DNA of 64,000 bases from Limisphaera sp026417315 (GTDB lineage: Bacteria; Verrucomicrobiota; Verrucomicrobiia; Limisphaerales; Limisphaeraceae). The notes beneath the pieces are model-generated. The model was not told where the DNA came from and ran no database searches. It worked only from the letters and a program-made list of their open reading frames with translations. The stretch covers positions 62,001 to 126,000 of the forward strand of contig NZ_JBMVQY010000004.1 in assembly GCF_049537125.1 (NCBI RefSeq), written 5' to 3'. Of the stretch, positions 39,161 through 47,613 are shown in pieces; positions within the stretch are counted from its first letter, which is position 1, and each line of letters opens with the position of its first letter. A program made the position numbers and the translations under genes.

Positions 39161-40033
39161 TCAACCGGTCGCTGGGCTGCCGGCCCGGGCGGCCTCCATA
39201 ATTCGTTCCACGATGACTTCCAGCAAGGAGGGCTCGGTGCCGAGGGCCGGCGTGTACCACACGAGGCGCCCGTGGCGCTCGGTGGGATTGCGCCAGGGAA
39301 ACTGCCCGGCCGCCAGTCGCTCTTTGACCACCCGGGGTGACTCGCCCAACAGGACGGGGATGTCTTCCTGGGTATGCAGACCGTCGCTGATGAATGCGGG
39401 CACGACCACAATGCGCCGTGTGACGGCCCGGGTGTAGCATTCGGGAATTCGCGGTGCCTCCTCCAGGAAGACCGCCTCGACCATCGCGTACCGTTCCAGG
39501 GCCCGAATCCGCTCTGCCATCGCTTCCACCGACCGGCGCGAGGCCGGATCCCGTTCCGTGCCGTGACCGGCCAGAAAGAGACTGATCTCCCGCGGCTGGG
39601 GCAGACGGGGAAACGGATGCTGTCGCACGATGCTTTCGGCCCGCGCCAGGGCCACTTCCGTAAGTCGGGGATGCGTCCCCACGGGCGCGCAATACCACCG
39701 CACCTGATCGCCGGCCTGATTGCGGCGGGGCCATCCCGATTCCGGAGCGAAGCCCAGCGCCTCCGGAATCACGCGAGCCGCGAAATAACCCTCCGCCATG
39801 AAGATGGGAACAATGAAGACGCAGGGTGCCTCCAGTTCGCGCAGCACATCCTGGACATGCTGGGCCTGTTTCCAAAAGGCCTCCCGTACTGCGGCGAACC
39901 ATCCCCGCTCTCGCAACGCCGCGGCCTGACGGACAACCGCTTCGGCCGAACCACCGTTTTCCTCCGTCCCGTGCCCCAGGAGGATCACGGCGGCGCGTTT
40001 CCAATCTGGATCGGGAAGGAAAGCCATTGCCAT
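39161..40033 (-). CDS. CbiX/DR2241-like tandem chelatase-family protein
   Basis: The product is about 290 residues with two CbiX-type halves. Each half begins with the motif GHGTE (AVILLGHGTEENGG and LFLAGHGTERDPAS), and each contains a downstream hydrophobic strand with F(M/I)(A/S)(E/D)G (FIVPIFMAEGYF, VVVPAFISDGLH). CbiX and SirB proteins insert cobalt or iron into sirohydrochlorin. The two-domain form without a cysteine-rich tail also resembles the DR2241 family, whose role is less certain. No other cobalamin or sirohaem genes are nearby, so a metabolic role cannot be fixed. The start is uncertain among GTG 40039, ATG 40033 and ATG 40027; none has a clear ribosome-binding site. Confidence 0.82.
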   Translation of the reverse strand: MAMAFLPDPDWKRAAVILLGHGTEENGGSAEAVVRQAAALRERGWFAAVREAFWKQAQHVQDVLRELEAPCVFIVPIFMAEGYFAARVIPEALGFAPESGWPRRNQAGDQVRWYCAPVGTHPRLTEVALARAESIVRQHPFPRLPQPREISLFLAGHGTERDPASRRSVEAMAERIRALERYAMVEAVFLEEAPRIPECYTRAVTRRIVVVPAFISDGLHTQEDIPVLLGESPRVVKERLAAGQFPWRNPTERHGRLVWYTPALGTEPSLLEVIVERIMEAARAGSPATG

Positions 40034-40039
40034 GTCCAC

Positions 40040-40495
40040 GTGTTTCTCAACGCGCTACCTCTTTTGCAAACCGGGCGACAGCCGGCGGGCGCGCCTGACA
40101 ACGGTCGAAACCCGGGCATCCGCCTCCGGCTCACGGCTGCGCAGGGCGGCTCTGAGCGTGGCGTCCGGGCCCGGAGAGCCCGGCGCGGCCACGGCTCTCG
40201 AAGAGCCGAGATCGGTCCGCGCAGCAGCTGAAACCATGCCTTCGAGCCGTACGCCCGGTACCTTGGCCATGCTGCCGCGTTGCCCAAACATGATGCGCTG
40301 CCGTGCCCGGGGCAAATGGGGAATCTCGAAACTTCCCGGGGTTGCCATCTCGGCCCGAGCCGGCGGTGCCTGCCGGGTTGATGCGTCGCGCCAGGGCGAA
40401 GTTCCCGACGTCCGCGGCCCCCGGAGTTCGGGCCCCCGGATTCTCTCCGCGTCTTGGGATGCATCCCGCGGCGGATCCGTGTCCTCCGGGGCCTC
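40040..40495. other. Intergenic stretch, nothing recognised
   Basis: This 456-base gap between the CbiX-type gene and hisC (both - strand) holds open frames on both strands with no recognisable signature. It is rich in short inverted repeats such as CCGGGCCCGGAGAGCCCGG. I see no match to repeat A/B. Confidence 0.45.
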
Positions 40496-41629
40496 TCAAG
40501 AGGCCAGCCGGCGGGCGACTTTGATGAGCGCCTGCATGTCCTGCGGCGTGCCGATGCTGATCCGCAAATAATCGCGCAGCTCGGGCAGATCGAACCAGCG
40601 CACGAGGATTTTTTGCTCGCGCAACTTGCGGTACCAGTCGGCCGCAGATGCGCCCGGGGGACGGACGAGGAGAAAGTTCGTATGACTCGGCAAAACCCGG
40701 AACCCGAGCGCCGTCAGCTCCCGAGCCGTCCAATCGCGGGTCTCGGCAATCTTGCGGAAGTTCTGCCGGTAATACTCCAGATCGTCCAGCGTGGCTTCGG
40801 CGGCGATCTGCCCCAGGCCGTTCACATTGTAGCTGTCCCGGAGTTTGTGCATGGCCTGGATCAACGGCCCGGGGCCCACGGCGTAGCCGACACGGAGGAA
40901 ACACAGTGAGTACGCCTTGGAAAAGCTGCGACAGACCAGGACATTGGGCAGGGTCAGCGCCAGCGACAACGCCTGTTCCGGCGCAAAGTCCGCGTACGTT
41001 TCATCGAGCACAACCACGCCTCGCGAACGGGCGCAGATGGCCTCGAGTTGCGCCGTGGGGTAGGCGCGGCCGCTCGGGGCGTTGGGCGTCGTGATGAAGG
41101 TGAGCGCGGCGTTGGGCTGCCACTCTTTCAAGAATCGGAGTTGGCCGGGTTCGGGCAGGCCGAAGTCCATTTGCAGGGGCACCCCGTGGAAGGCGGCGCC
41201 GTGCTGCGCGGCCAGCACCGGGTAGAGCGAATAACTGGGTACGAAGCTTTGCACGAGTGCGGGCGCCGGTGGGACCAGGTACCGTCGACTCAGCGGGCCC
41301 CGTTGTGCCGCCACCGGCTCCACAAAGGCCTGGACCGCCAAACGCAGAATCTCGTCCGCCCCGTTGCCCACGATGATCTGATCGGGATCACACTTGTGCA
41401 GTTTGGCCAGTTTCTCGCGCAGACGCGTGGCGGTCGGATCCGGATACAGCCGCAACCGCCCGTCCACCGCGGCGCGTACCGCTTCCAAAACGCGCGGCGA
41501 AGGCGGGTAGGGGTTTTCGTTGGTGTTCAACTTGATCAACCCGCTGATGCGCGGCTGTTCTCCCGGTACGTACGGTTGGAGGTTTCGCACCAGCGGGCGA
41601 ACCAGTTGATCCGAAACCGCTTTTTTCAT
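40496..41629 (-). CDS. hisC: Histidinol-phosphate aminotransferase
   Basis: This 377-residue PLP enzyme converts imidazole-acetol phosphate to histidinol phosphate. The N-terminal ISGLIKLNTNENPYPPSP is the hallmark of HisC, followed by YPDPTATRLREKLA, VGNGADEILRLA, the PLP-anchoring VVLDETYADFA (Asp209), and the Schiff-base lysine in CRSFSKAYSL (Lys238). A C-terminal substrate-binding Arg region is also present (VRPPGASAADWYRKL). ATG 41629 is preferred because the longer frame from 41689 adds 20 unrelated residues. No other his genes are adjacent. There is an insert of about 12 residues around residues 107-119 (VAAQRGPLSRRY). Confidence 0.94.
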   Translation of the reverse strand: MKKAVSDQLVRPLVRNLQPYVPGEQPRISGLIKLNTNENPYPPSPRVLEAVRAAVDGRLRLYPDPTATRLREKLAKLHKCDPDQIIVGNGADEILRLAVQAFVEPVAAQRGPLSRRYLVPPAPALVQSFVPSYSLYPVLAAQHGAAFHGVPLQMDFGLPEPGQLRFLKEWQPNAALTFITTPNAPSGRAYPTAQLEAICARSRGVVVLDETYADFAPEQALSLALTLPNVLVCRSFSKAYSLCFLRVGYAVGPGPLIQAMHKLRDSYNVNGLGQIAAEATLDDLEYYRQNFRKIAETRDWTARELTALGFRVLPSHTNFLLVRPPGASAADWYRKLREQKILVRWFDLPELRDYLRISIGTPQDMQALIKVARRLAS

Positions 41630-41640
41630 AAGGCGCCCGC

Positions 41641-41669
41641 AGCATAGCGAGCAGGGGAGGGTTTCACAA
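41641..41669 (-). promoter_or_regulatory. Candidate sigma70-type promoter for hisC
   Basis: On the - strand, TTGTGA (41664-41669) and TATGCT (41641-41646) are separated by 17 bases. The -10 ends 11 bases before the hisC ATG, which implies a leader of only a few bases. Confidence 0.45.
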
Positions 41670-41689
41670 AGGCATTTCCCGGCGCTCAC

Positions 41690-42260
41690 CGCACCGGAGC
41701 GCGCCTTTCTTGCGGGAGCACTTCCCGCTTCTGCGCGGGATCTTCGGGCGGTTCACCCCGTGGCCGTGCGCATGCTGCAGGGCGAGATTGGGGCGGGAGC
41801 AGAAGCAGGTGCGGGGCAATCGCTCCGGGAGCTCGCCGGCCCTCCACTGGGACTCGTGGAGCGACTCCCGGGCGTGTCGAGGCGCGGGCCTTTGGGTAGC
41901 GGTCGGTTGGCGATTCCCCGCCTGAAGCACTGGTCAGGCCCGGGCCTCGGCAGGCAGGCACGATCCTCGCGGTCGCGGGGCAAAAGAACGGGTCGGGTGG
42001 CGGGTTCTCAGCAGCCGGGGAGGCGGGATGGGACATGATGCCCGCATGTGGGGGCAAGCCGGCCCGGCTGGCCCCGGCCGCGCGGTGGATCGCGGTTGTG
42101 TTCCAAGGCGCTGCGAGCACGAGCCCGTTCGATGCATCGTCAAGAAACTGGCGGGAAACCTGCCGGGGGGGAGGGAAGCTGTGACTCTTCCGCCCGGCCT
42201 CCTCGGGCTTGGCGGGCAAGCAGGAAGGCACTTGCGGCCGATGGGTTCGGTCCGAGCCTC
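41690..42260. other. Intergenic stretch, no gene recognised
   Basis: This stretch of about 570 bases between hisC and the tRNA promoter region has several short open frames on both strands but none with a protein signature. I looked for RNase P, tmRNA and SRP RNA landmarks and saw none. It contains GC-rich inverted repeats such as GGGAGCACTTCCCGC near 41715. Confidence 0.4.
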
Positions 42261-42288
42261 TTGACAGTGAATGGGCGGGGAGTAGAAT
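42261..42288 (+). promoter_or_regulatory. Near-consensus sigma70-type promoter upstream of tRNA-Asp
   Basis: A perfect TTGACA (42261-42266), a 16-base spacer and TAGAAT (42283-42288). The predicted transcript would start near 42295, about 140 bases before the tRNA. A hairpin (CCGCCC 42355-42360 with GGGCGG 42372-42377) lies in this leader. Confidence 0.5.
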
Positions 42289-42388
42289 TTGCAGCGTTCG
42301 GGTGGCAGCACGTTTCTTCAGCGGGGTTCCCCACCCCCACCTCCTTGGCGTCTGCCGCCCGAACCCCCTTTGGGCGGGGCTTGAGGAC

Positions 42389-42417
42389 TTGACTTGCAAG
42401 GTCGGGCTCCTTAAGTT
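42389..42417 (+). promoter_or_regulatory. Proximal promoter candidate of tRNA-Asp
   Basis: TTGACT (42389-42394), a 17-base spacer, and TAAGTT (42412-42417). The expected start is about 12 bases before the mature tRNA 5' end, a usual distance for a tRNA promoter. Confidence 0.5.
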
Positions 42418-42435
42418 CTGCCGCGTCTGAGCTGC

Positions 42436-42512
42436 GGGGGTGTAGCTCAATTGGTTAGAGCGCTGCCCTGTCACGGCAGAGGTTACGGGTTCGAGCCCCG
42501 CCACTCCCGCCA
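42436..42512 (+). tRNA. tRNA-Asp (anticodon GUC)
   Basis: This 77-base tRNA has an acceptor stem GGGGGTG pairing with CACTCCC (one G-U pair), discriminator G (42509, as expected for Asp) and an encoded CCA (42510-42512). The D-loop is TAGCTCAATTGGTTAGA. The anticodon stem CTGCC/GGCAG encloses the loop CTGTCAC with GTC at 42470-42472. The T arm is GGGTTCGAGCCCC-like. A run of eight T follows the CCA directly and may help terminate transcription. Confidence 0.97.
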
Positions 42513-42707
42513 TTTTTTTTCCCGCGCCTGCCTCGCTTAACCCGGCCCATCGGAGTTCTTCGACGATCACGCTTTGCATGACCAACGCCCACGCGCTCGA
42601 GGAATTCACACCGGATTCCGCGTTCCGGCTCTGAACGGTTGTTGGCCTTGCGAGGGCTCAGCAAGCAACGACGTGCACCGCGTGGGGATCACATCGCGGT
42701 GCTCGTC

Positions 42708-43943
42708 TCATTGGGAGCCCCTGAGAACCGGCAGCCGGGCTACCAACAGCGCCCCTGCCAGGAAGAGCACCGCACTGTAGGCGAACGCGACCTCCGTCCC
42801 CCATGCCGTCCACAGCGCCCCCACCACCACGCTGGAGACCAGGTCCCCGATGCCGTTCACAGTGGCCAGGGTCCCAAAAGCCATGCCCTGCTGGGATTCT
42901 GCCACCAGTTCGGCGCACAAGGAATCTTCGAGGGTTTCCTCGATGGCGATGTAAATCCCTGCCAGCACGAAAATCGCCGTCAGAGTGGCGAGGTTCAATG
43001 GCAGAACAATCAGCCCCAGCGCCATGAGAGCCGCCAGGCCATAGCCGACGGCCAGCACGCGAGATTTCGGAAAGCGATCCGCCAGCCAACCCGCGACCAG
43101 CGAGAACCCCGCATAAAAGAAGTTGCGCAGCATGTAGAGCATCACCGCGACGGAAGCGGCTGCGGCAGCGCCCCGCGTTTCCGTCAGTTGCTGGGTTGCC
43201 AACAGGATCAGGAGGGAATGCGCAAAATCCCCGGCGCCGAACAACGCCACCGCCAGGAGGAACCTGCGGTAGGGCAGGGGCAGGGCGCGGAGGCTGGCAT
43301 GCCACGAGAGATGGCGGATCGGAAGACGCTCGCGTTCCACCACCCCCCAGGCGATGCACCCCGCCGCCAGCAATCCAGGCACCAGCGTCCACGCGAATAC
43401 CGAGGGGTAATGATGCCCGGTGGCACTCAGCAACGCCATGGCGGCGGCGGGCCCCACGATGGCTCCGACGGTGTCCATCATCCGTTCAAAGCCGAAGGCC
43501 CGGCCATACGTGGCGGGGCTCACCGCCGCTGCCAGCAACGCCTTGCGCACCGGTGTGCGGACCCCGCGGCCCAGCCATGCCAGGGTGCGGGCGGCCAACA
43601 CGTGCCACGCGCTCTGCGCCAGACCGAAGCCTGCCGTGCCGAGGGCGGTCACCACGTAGCCGGCCACGGCGATCGGTTTGCGACGCCGCAGCCGGTCCGT
43701 GTAATAGCCGCTGAGCATTTTGGCGAAACTGGCGGTCCCATCGGCTACGCCTTCGATCAAGCCCAGCCATGCGGCGGCCACTCCAAGCGTGGCCAGGTAG
43801 GCCGGCAGGACCGCCGTGGCGATCTCGTGGGAGCAGTCGCTCAACAGGCTGGCCAACCCGATGCCCAGGACGGTGCGGTTGAGCCACCGCTGCGGCGGGG
43901 TCGGGCTGGAGGCGACCCCTGCGCCATGGATGGGTTCGGCCAT
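42708..43943 (-). CDS. Major facilitator superfamily transporter
   Basis: The 411-residue inner-membrane protein has about 12 hydrophobic helices. MFS landmarks include the loop after helix 2 (KMLSGYYTDRLRRRKPIAVAGY, similar to the GxxxDRxGRR motif) and its echo in the second half (GWLADRFPKSRVLAVGY), plus LAWLGRGVRTPVRKALLA in the first half. The substrate is unknown. ATG 43943 (MAEPIHG) was chosen; the open frame continues far upstream antisense to the LeuC-type gene, but that part is not coding. The gene is divergent from the LeuC-type gene, with a 207-base gap between them. Confidence 0.88.
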   Translation of the reverse strand: MAEPIHGAGVASSPTPPQRWLNRTVLGIGLASLLSDCSHEIATAVLPAYLATLGVAAAWLGLIEGVADGTASFAKMLSGYYTDRLRRRKPIAVAGYVVTALGTAGFGLAQSAWHVLAARTLAWLGRGVRTPVRKALLAAAVSPATYGRAFGFERMMDTVGAIVGPAAAMALLSATGHHYPSVFAWTLVPGLLAAGCIAWGVVERERLPIRHLSWHASLRALPLPYRRFLLAVALFGAGDFAHSLLILLATQQLTETRGAAAAASVAVMLYMLRNFFYAGFSLVAGWLADRFPKSRVLAVGYGLAALMALGLIVLPLNLATLTAIFVLAGIYIAIEETLEDSLCAELVAESQQGMAFGTLATVNGIGDLVSSVVVGALWTAWGTEVAFAYSAVLFLAGALLVARLPVLRGSQ

Positions 43944-44112
43944 GTATCGATCCCGGGTCGTCGATGTCCAAAACGCCGCATTCGCTGCCGGGGATGCGCG
44001 GCAACCATCCCATTGCCGCCCTCCCGCGCGGCGGTTCCGTGGCATGGTGGACCCGCTGGGGGGAAGGAAACCAGTGGATTCTCCGCGCGGTGCGCCGTTC
44101 GCAGGGCCGGCG

Positions 44113-44141
44113 TTGATGCCACGGGCAGGCTCGGCTATGTT
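44113..44141 (+). promoter_or_regulatory. Candidate sigma70-type promoter for the LeuC-type gene
   Basis: TTGATG (44113-44118), a 17-base spacer and TATGTT (44136-44141). The -10 ends 9 bases before ATG 44151. A GGGAAG (44142-44147) lies between them, too close to the ATG to be a comfortable ribosome-binding site. Confidence 0.4.
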
Positions 44142-44150
44142 GGGAAGCCT

Positions 44151-45521
44151 ATGACGCTGACCGAAAAAGTACTGGCACGCGCCGCCGGGAAGGCCCGCGT
44201 GCAGGCCGGAGACAACATCTGGGTCAAGGCCGACATCTTGATGACCCATGATGTCTGTGGCCCCGGCACCATTGGCGTGTTCAAGCGCGAGTTTGGACCG
44301 AAGGCCCGGGTGTGGGATCCCGAGGCCATCGTGATCATTCCGGACCATTACATCTTCACGGCCGATTCGAAGTCCAACCGCAACGTGGACATTCTCCGGG
44401 AGTTCGTGAAGGAGCAGGGGATCAAGTATTTTTACGACGTCATCGATGATCCCAACGGCGTCTGGCGGTTCGATCCCTCCAAGGGCATGTTGCGGCGCCA
44501 GTACGGGGTTCGGTACGCCGGCGTCTGTCACACCGCCCTGCCCCAAAAGGGCCATACCCGCCCGGGGGAGGTGTTGTTTGGAACCGACTCCCACACCTGC
44601 ATGGCAGGTGCGTTCAACGAGTTCGCCACGGGGATCGGCAACACCGATGCCGGCTTCGTCATGGGCACCGGGCGTCTGCTGCTGAAGGTGCCGGAGACCA
44701 TGCACTTTTATTTGGAGGGGCGACTCCAGCCGGGCGTCATGGCCAAGGATGTCATTCTGCACATCATCGGCGAGATCGGCTTTGACGGCGCCACCTACCG
44801 GGCCATGCAGTTCGACGGGCCGGGCGTGGCCTTCCTGTCCATGGACGACCGCATGACCATCGCCAACATGGCGATCGAGGCCGGGGCCAAGAACGGGATC
44901 TTCCCCTTTGACGCGCGGACGGCCGAATACGTCGAGGCCCGGACCCGGCTCAACAACACCAAGCAAGCCTATGAGCCGGTCGAGTTGGACCGGGATCAAA
45001 AGTTCGTTTACGAGCTGGTCGTGGATCTCTCGAAGCTCGAGCCCCTCGTGGCCTGTCATCCCGATCCGGGTCGGCGCAAAAAGGCCAAGGAACTGGGGCA
45101 CATCAAGCTCGACCGCGCCTACATCGGATCGTGCACCGGCGGCAAGACCAGCGACTTTGTGGAGGCGGCCCGGATCCTGCGGGGGCGCAAGGTGGTGATC
45201 GATACCTTCGGTGTGCCGGCCACGCCGGAGATCGTGCACGAGCTGCAGACCACCTTCTGGGGGCAGGAAAGCATCTGGGACGTGCTTGTGAACGCGGGCG
45301 TCCAGATGACCGAAAACGCCAGTTGCGCCGCCTGCCTGGGTGGACCCGTGGACACGTTCGGCCGGATCAATCGGCCGGGCATCAAATGCATCAGCGCCAC
45401 CAACCGCAACTTCCCGGGTCGCATGGGCGATAAAGAGTCGGAGGTTTATTTGGCCAGTCCGGCCACCGTGGCAGCCAGCGCGCTGACCGGCCGGATCACA
45501 GATCCGCGAGAGTTCCTTTGA
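44151..45521 (+). CDS. 3-isopropylmalate dehydratase large subunit / homoaconitase family
   Basis: The 456-residue iron-sulfur hydro-lyase belongs to the LeuC/aconitase family. The N-terminus MTLTEKVLARAAG is typical of LeuC. Substrate and cluster motifs include VLFGTDSHTCMAGAFNEFA, the first cluster cysteine in YIGSCTGGK and the pair in NASCAACLGGP. In leucine synthesis it would isomerise 2-isopropylmalate, but the same family includes homoaconitase, and sequence alone does not separate them. A small subunit (LeuD) is required and is not encoded next to it; the next gene is an alpha/beta hydrolase 82 bases on. Confidence 0.9.
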   Translation: MTLTEKVLARAAGKARVQAGDNIWVKADILMTHDVCGPGTIGVFKREFGPKARVWDPEAIVIIPDHYIFTADSKSNRNVDILREFVKEQGIKYFYDVIDDPNGVWRFDPSKGMLRRQYGVRYAGVCHTALPQKGHTRPGEVLFGTDSHTCMAGAFNEFATGIGNTDAGFVMGTGRLLLKVPETMHFYLEGRLQPGVMAKDVILHIIGEIGFDGATYRAMQFDGPGVAFLSMDDRMTIANMAIEAGAKNGIFPFDARTAEYVEARTRLNNTKQAYEPVELDRDQKFVYELVVDLSKLEPLVACHPDPGRRKKAKELGHIKLDRAYIGSCTGGKTSDFVEAARILRGRKVVIDTFGVPATPEIVHELQTTFWGQESIWDVLVNAGVQMTENASCAACLGGPVDTFGRINRPGIKCISATNRNFPGRMGDKESEVYLASPATVAASALTGRITDPREFL

Positions 45522-45603
45522 TCGCGCGCCCCGCCCGCAACCGGTCCGCCGGGGAGGGCCGGAACCCCTGCGGATCGCCGGGACGCCACCGGGGCCGAGC
45601 CTC

Positions 45604-46452
45604 ATGGAGACACTCTCCATCGCCGGGCTCACCGTTCGCCGTCACTTCCGCGGCGGACAACCCATCCTCGTTTATTTGCCCGGCATCCACGGCGACTGGA
45701 CCCTGGTGACCAGTTTCCGCGCGGCGGTGGCGCCTCCCGTGGAGTTCATCGAACTGGCCTATCCCGATCGGACGGATTGGGACATCCCGGATTACGCCCA
45801 CGCGGTGAGCGCGGCCTTGCAGCAGTTGGAAACTTCCCGTTTCTGGCTGCTGGCGGAATCGTTCGGGTCGCTGGTTGCCTGGGCCTTGTTGGAACACTGG
45901 CGGGCAACCGCTGCGCAGGGGGAATCTTCACAGGGTGCCTCGAAGCCCGAGGTCCAAGGTCTGATCCTGGCGGGCGGGTTTGTCCGTCATCCCTGGCCGG
46001 CCGGGGCACGGGCGCTGGCGGCGCTCGGCCGGCGAATGCCCCAGGGCCTTCATCGTGTCCTCCTGCAGGCCTATGCCGGCGTGGCGGGCTGGCGGCATCG
46101 GCAGGCCCCGGAAACGCGCGATACCATCCACGAATTCATCGAGCGCCGCACACCGGAGAACCGTCGGGCCATTCACGCGCGGCTTCAGTTGGTGGCACGG
46201 GCCGACTATCGTTCCGTGGCGCGCCGGACGCATCGGCCTGTTTACGCACTGGCGGGCGGCTTCGATCCCCTCGTGCCGTGGTGGTGGGTGTGTCCCTGGT
46301 TGCGACGACATTGTCCGGGTTTTCGCGAATGGCGATTGTACGGACGCGCCGACCACAACGTGCTGGGCACTGCGCCGCGCCGGGCGGCGGCCGATGTGCT
46401 GCGCTGGATCCGTGAAGGGCTCGGCCCTCGGCCGGACGGCCCGCCCGCGTAA
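45604..46452 (+). CDS. Alpha/beta hydrolase
   Basis: The 282-residue protein has an alpha/beta-hydrolase fold: an oxyanion-hole region LVYLPGIHGDW, the nucleophile elbow LLAESFGSL (Ser86), and a late Asp in LAGGFDPLVP followed by His in YGRADHNVLG. There is no signal peptide, so it is probably cytoplasmic. The substrate is unknown. It lies 82 bases after the LeuC-type gene on the same strand and meets the next gene tail to tail with 19 bases between. A single short motif difference (AESFGS rather than GxSxG) is worth noting. Confidence 0.85.
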   Translation: METLSIAGLTVRRHFRGGQPILVYLPGIHGDWTLVTSFRAAVAPPVEFIELAYPDRTDWDIPDYAHAVSAALQQLETSRFWLLAESFGSLVAWALLEHWRATAAQGESSQGASKPEVQGLILAGGFVRHPWPAGARALAALGRRMPQGLHRVLLQAYAGVAGWRHRQAPETRDTIHEFIERRTPENRRAIHARLQLVARADYRSVARRTHRPVYALAGGFDPLVPWWWVCPWLRRHCPGFREWRLYGRADHNVLGTAPRRAAADVLRWIREGLGPRPDGPPA

Positions 46453-46471
46453 TGCGCCGGGTCCGGGCTGC

Positions 46472-46879
46472 TCAGAACACGTTGCGAAGGATCCCGAACA
46501 ACAAAAGGCCTCCCAGGCCCGCCCACGCCCAGAGAGGGGACAAGGTCCACGCTTGACCGGGATGGCGCCGGCGCCACCGCCACCACGCCGCCAGCATCAC
46601 CGGCCCGGCCAGGGCAAGCAGGATGGGGAGCGGGTTGAACTGCCAGGACTCGGCAATTCGCCCGTGCAACAGCGCATGCACTGCGCGCAGGCCTCCGCAG
46701 CCCGGACATTGCCATCCGGTTACTGCATGAAACCGACATGGAGGATACAGGGCCGACCGCGCGGGATCGAAATGCCACAACACCCAAAGGCCCGCGCCAA
46801 GCATCAACACCATCAGGAACCAGACCGGGCGCCACCGCGCCGGCCGGTCCAACCGCGGCGGGCAAGTCGGTTGATCCAT
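46472..46879 (-). CDS. DUF2752 family small membrane protein
   Basis: The 135-residue protein has the DUF2752 core: ALYPPCRFHAVTGWQCPGCGG followed by LRAVHALLHGRIAESWQFNP, with hydrophobic helices before and after. The conserved Pro-Cys ... Cys-Pro-x-Cys-Gly pattern is intact. The family's function is not known. ATG 46879 was chosen because it starts just before the cytoplasmic segment. It is 25 bases downstream of the GYF_2/DUF4190 gene on the same strand and is probably in one operon with it. Confidence 0.85.
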   Translation of the reverse strand: MDQPTCPPRLDRPARWRPVWFLMVLMLGAGLWVLWHFDPARSALYPPCRFHAVTGWQCPGCGGLRAVHALLHGRIAESWQFNPLPILLALAGPVMLAAWWRWRRRHPGQAWTLSPLWAWAGLGGLLLFGILRNVF

Positions 46880-46904
46880 GGCACCATGGTCCCCCACGGT
46901 TTCG

Positions 46905-47420
46905 TCACGGAACGACCCGGCAGTGCAGACCGGGACAAATCGAAATCAACCACGGGGTCGCCACCGAGGCCACCATCCAGAACAACACGCTCAACGCGCC
47001 CAGGATCACACCGGCCAGTGCCCAGGCGCGTGCCCCGGACGTCCCGGGGTCCCCGTGTCCGAGATACAACACCACCGAACCCAGGACCACGGCCACCACG
47101 TTGAGCGGCGCGCCATAACAACAACAGCACAAGATCCACGCCAGAACCCCCGAGGCAAAACTGACCAGGGCCAGCGTGCGCAGCGTTTGCGGCGCCACAG
47201 TCGGCCGCGGATATGCCGACAGAGGAGGCGGGGCGGCCGGGGAGCTGCCGGACAGCGCAGAGGCAAACTCCGGCAGATGCCCCACCACGCGCCATTGCGT
47301 TTCGCCTTCGGGAAGCACGGGAGTCTGTGGCCCCACCCGGTTCTCCCGAATCCACTGCAGCAGGGTGTCGCGGGGCACGGGGCCATACTCCCTTCCGTCC
47401 TGTCCGATGATGCGATACAT
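46905..47420 (-). CDS. GYF_2 domain plus DUF4190 membrane protein
   Basis: The 171-residue protein begins with a GYF_2-type domain (MYRIIGQDGREYGPVPRDTL...WIRENRVGPQT, residues 1-50). A Pro-rich linker follows, then two hydrophobic helices separated by a short loop (DUF4190-like: LALVSFASGVLAWILCCCCY and ALAGVILGALSVLFWMVASV). Four consecutive cysteines in the first helix are notable. The GYF_2 part probably binds peptides on the cytoplasmic side. The pairing with a DUF2752 protein is common in my experience of such genomes, but its role is unknown. Confidence 0.82.
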   Translation of the reverse strand: MYRIIGQDGREYGPVPRDTLLQWIRENRVGPQTPVLPEGETQWRVVGHLPEFASALSGSSPAAPPPLSAYPRPTVAPQTLRTLALVSFASGVLAWILCCCCYGAPLNVVAVVLGSVVLYLGHGDPGTSGARAWALAGVILGALSVLFWMVASVATPWLISICPGLHCRVVP

Positions 47421-47613
47421 GGTCTTGGGCCCGGACCGGCCGGGCTCAACGAGCAGGGGAGTTTCGCTCGTTCCCCGGATCCTCCGGCTCTTTTCTCACG
47501 CGCAGCAAAGCATGCTCACCGCCGAACACAAGCCCGGAGTCGCGCCGTCCGAGCATCGTCCGCCGACGCCGTCGCAGGCCGGGGAGGGCCTGATGTGGCG
47601 GCGACCGGGACTT

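Noticed and set aside
40032..40571. 179-codon + strand open frame between the CbiX-type gene and hisC
   Set aside because: No signature, overlaps the ends of both genes, and no start signal.
42355..42377. Hairpin in the tRNA leader as a terminator
   Set aside because: The stem is only 6 bp with an 11-base loop and no T-run follows; kept only as a note on the leader.
41686..42609. Long - strand open frame over the tRNA-Asp region, containing a residue string like AGLEPVTSAVTGQRSNQLS
   Set aside because: That string is a known translation of antisense tRNA sequence and gives rise to spurious hypothetical proteins; the tRNA itself is the real gene.
43944..45632. Upstream part of the MFS open frame (antisense to the LeuC-type gene)
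   Set aside because: The sense strand encodes a well-supported enzyme; the MFS signature starts only at 43943.
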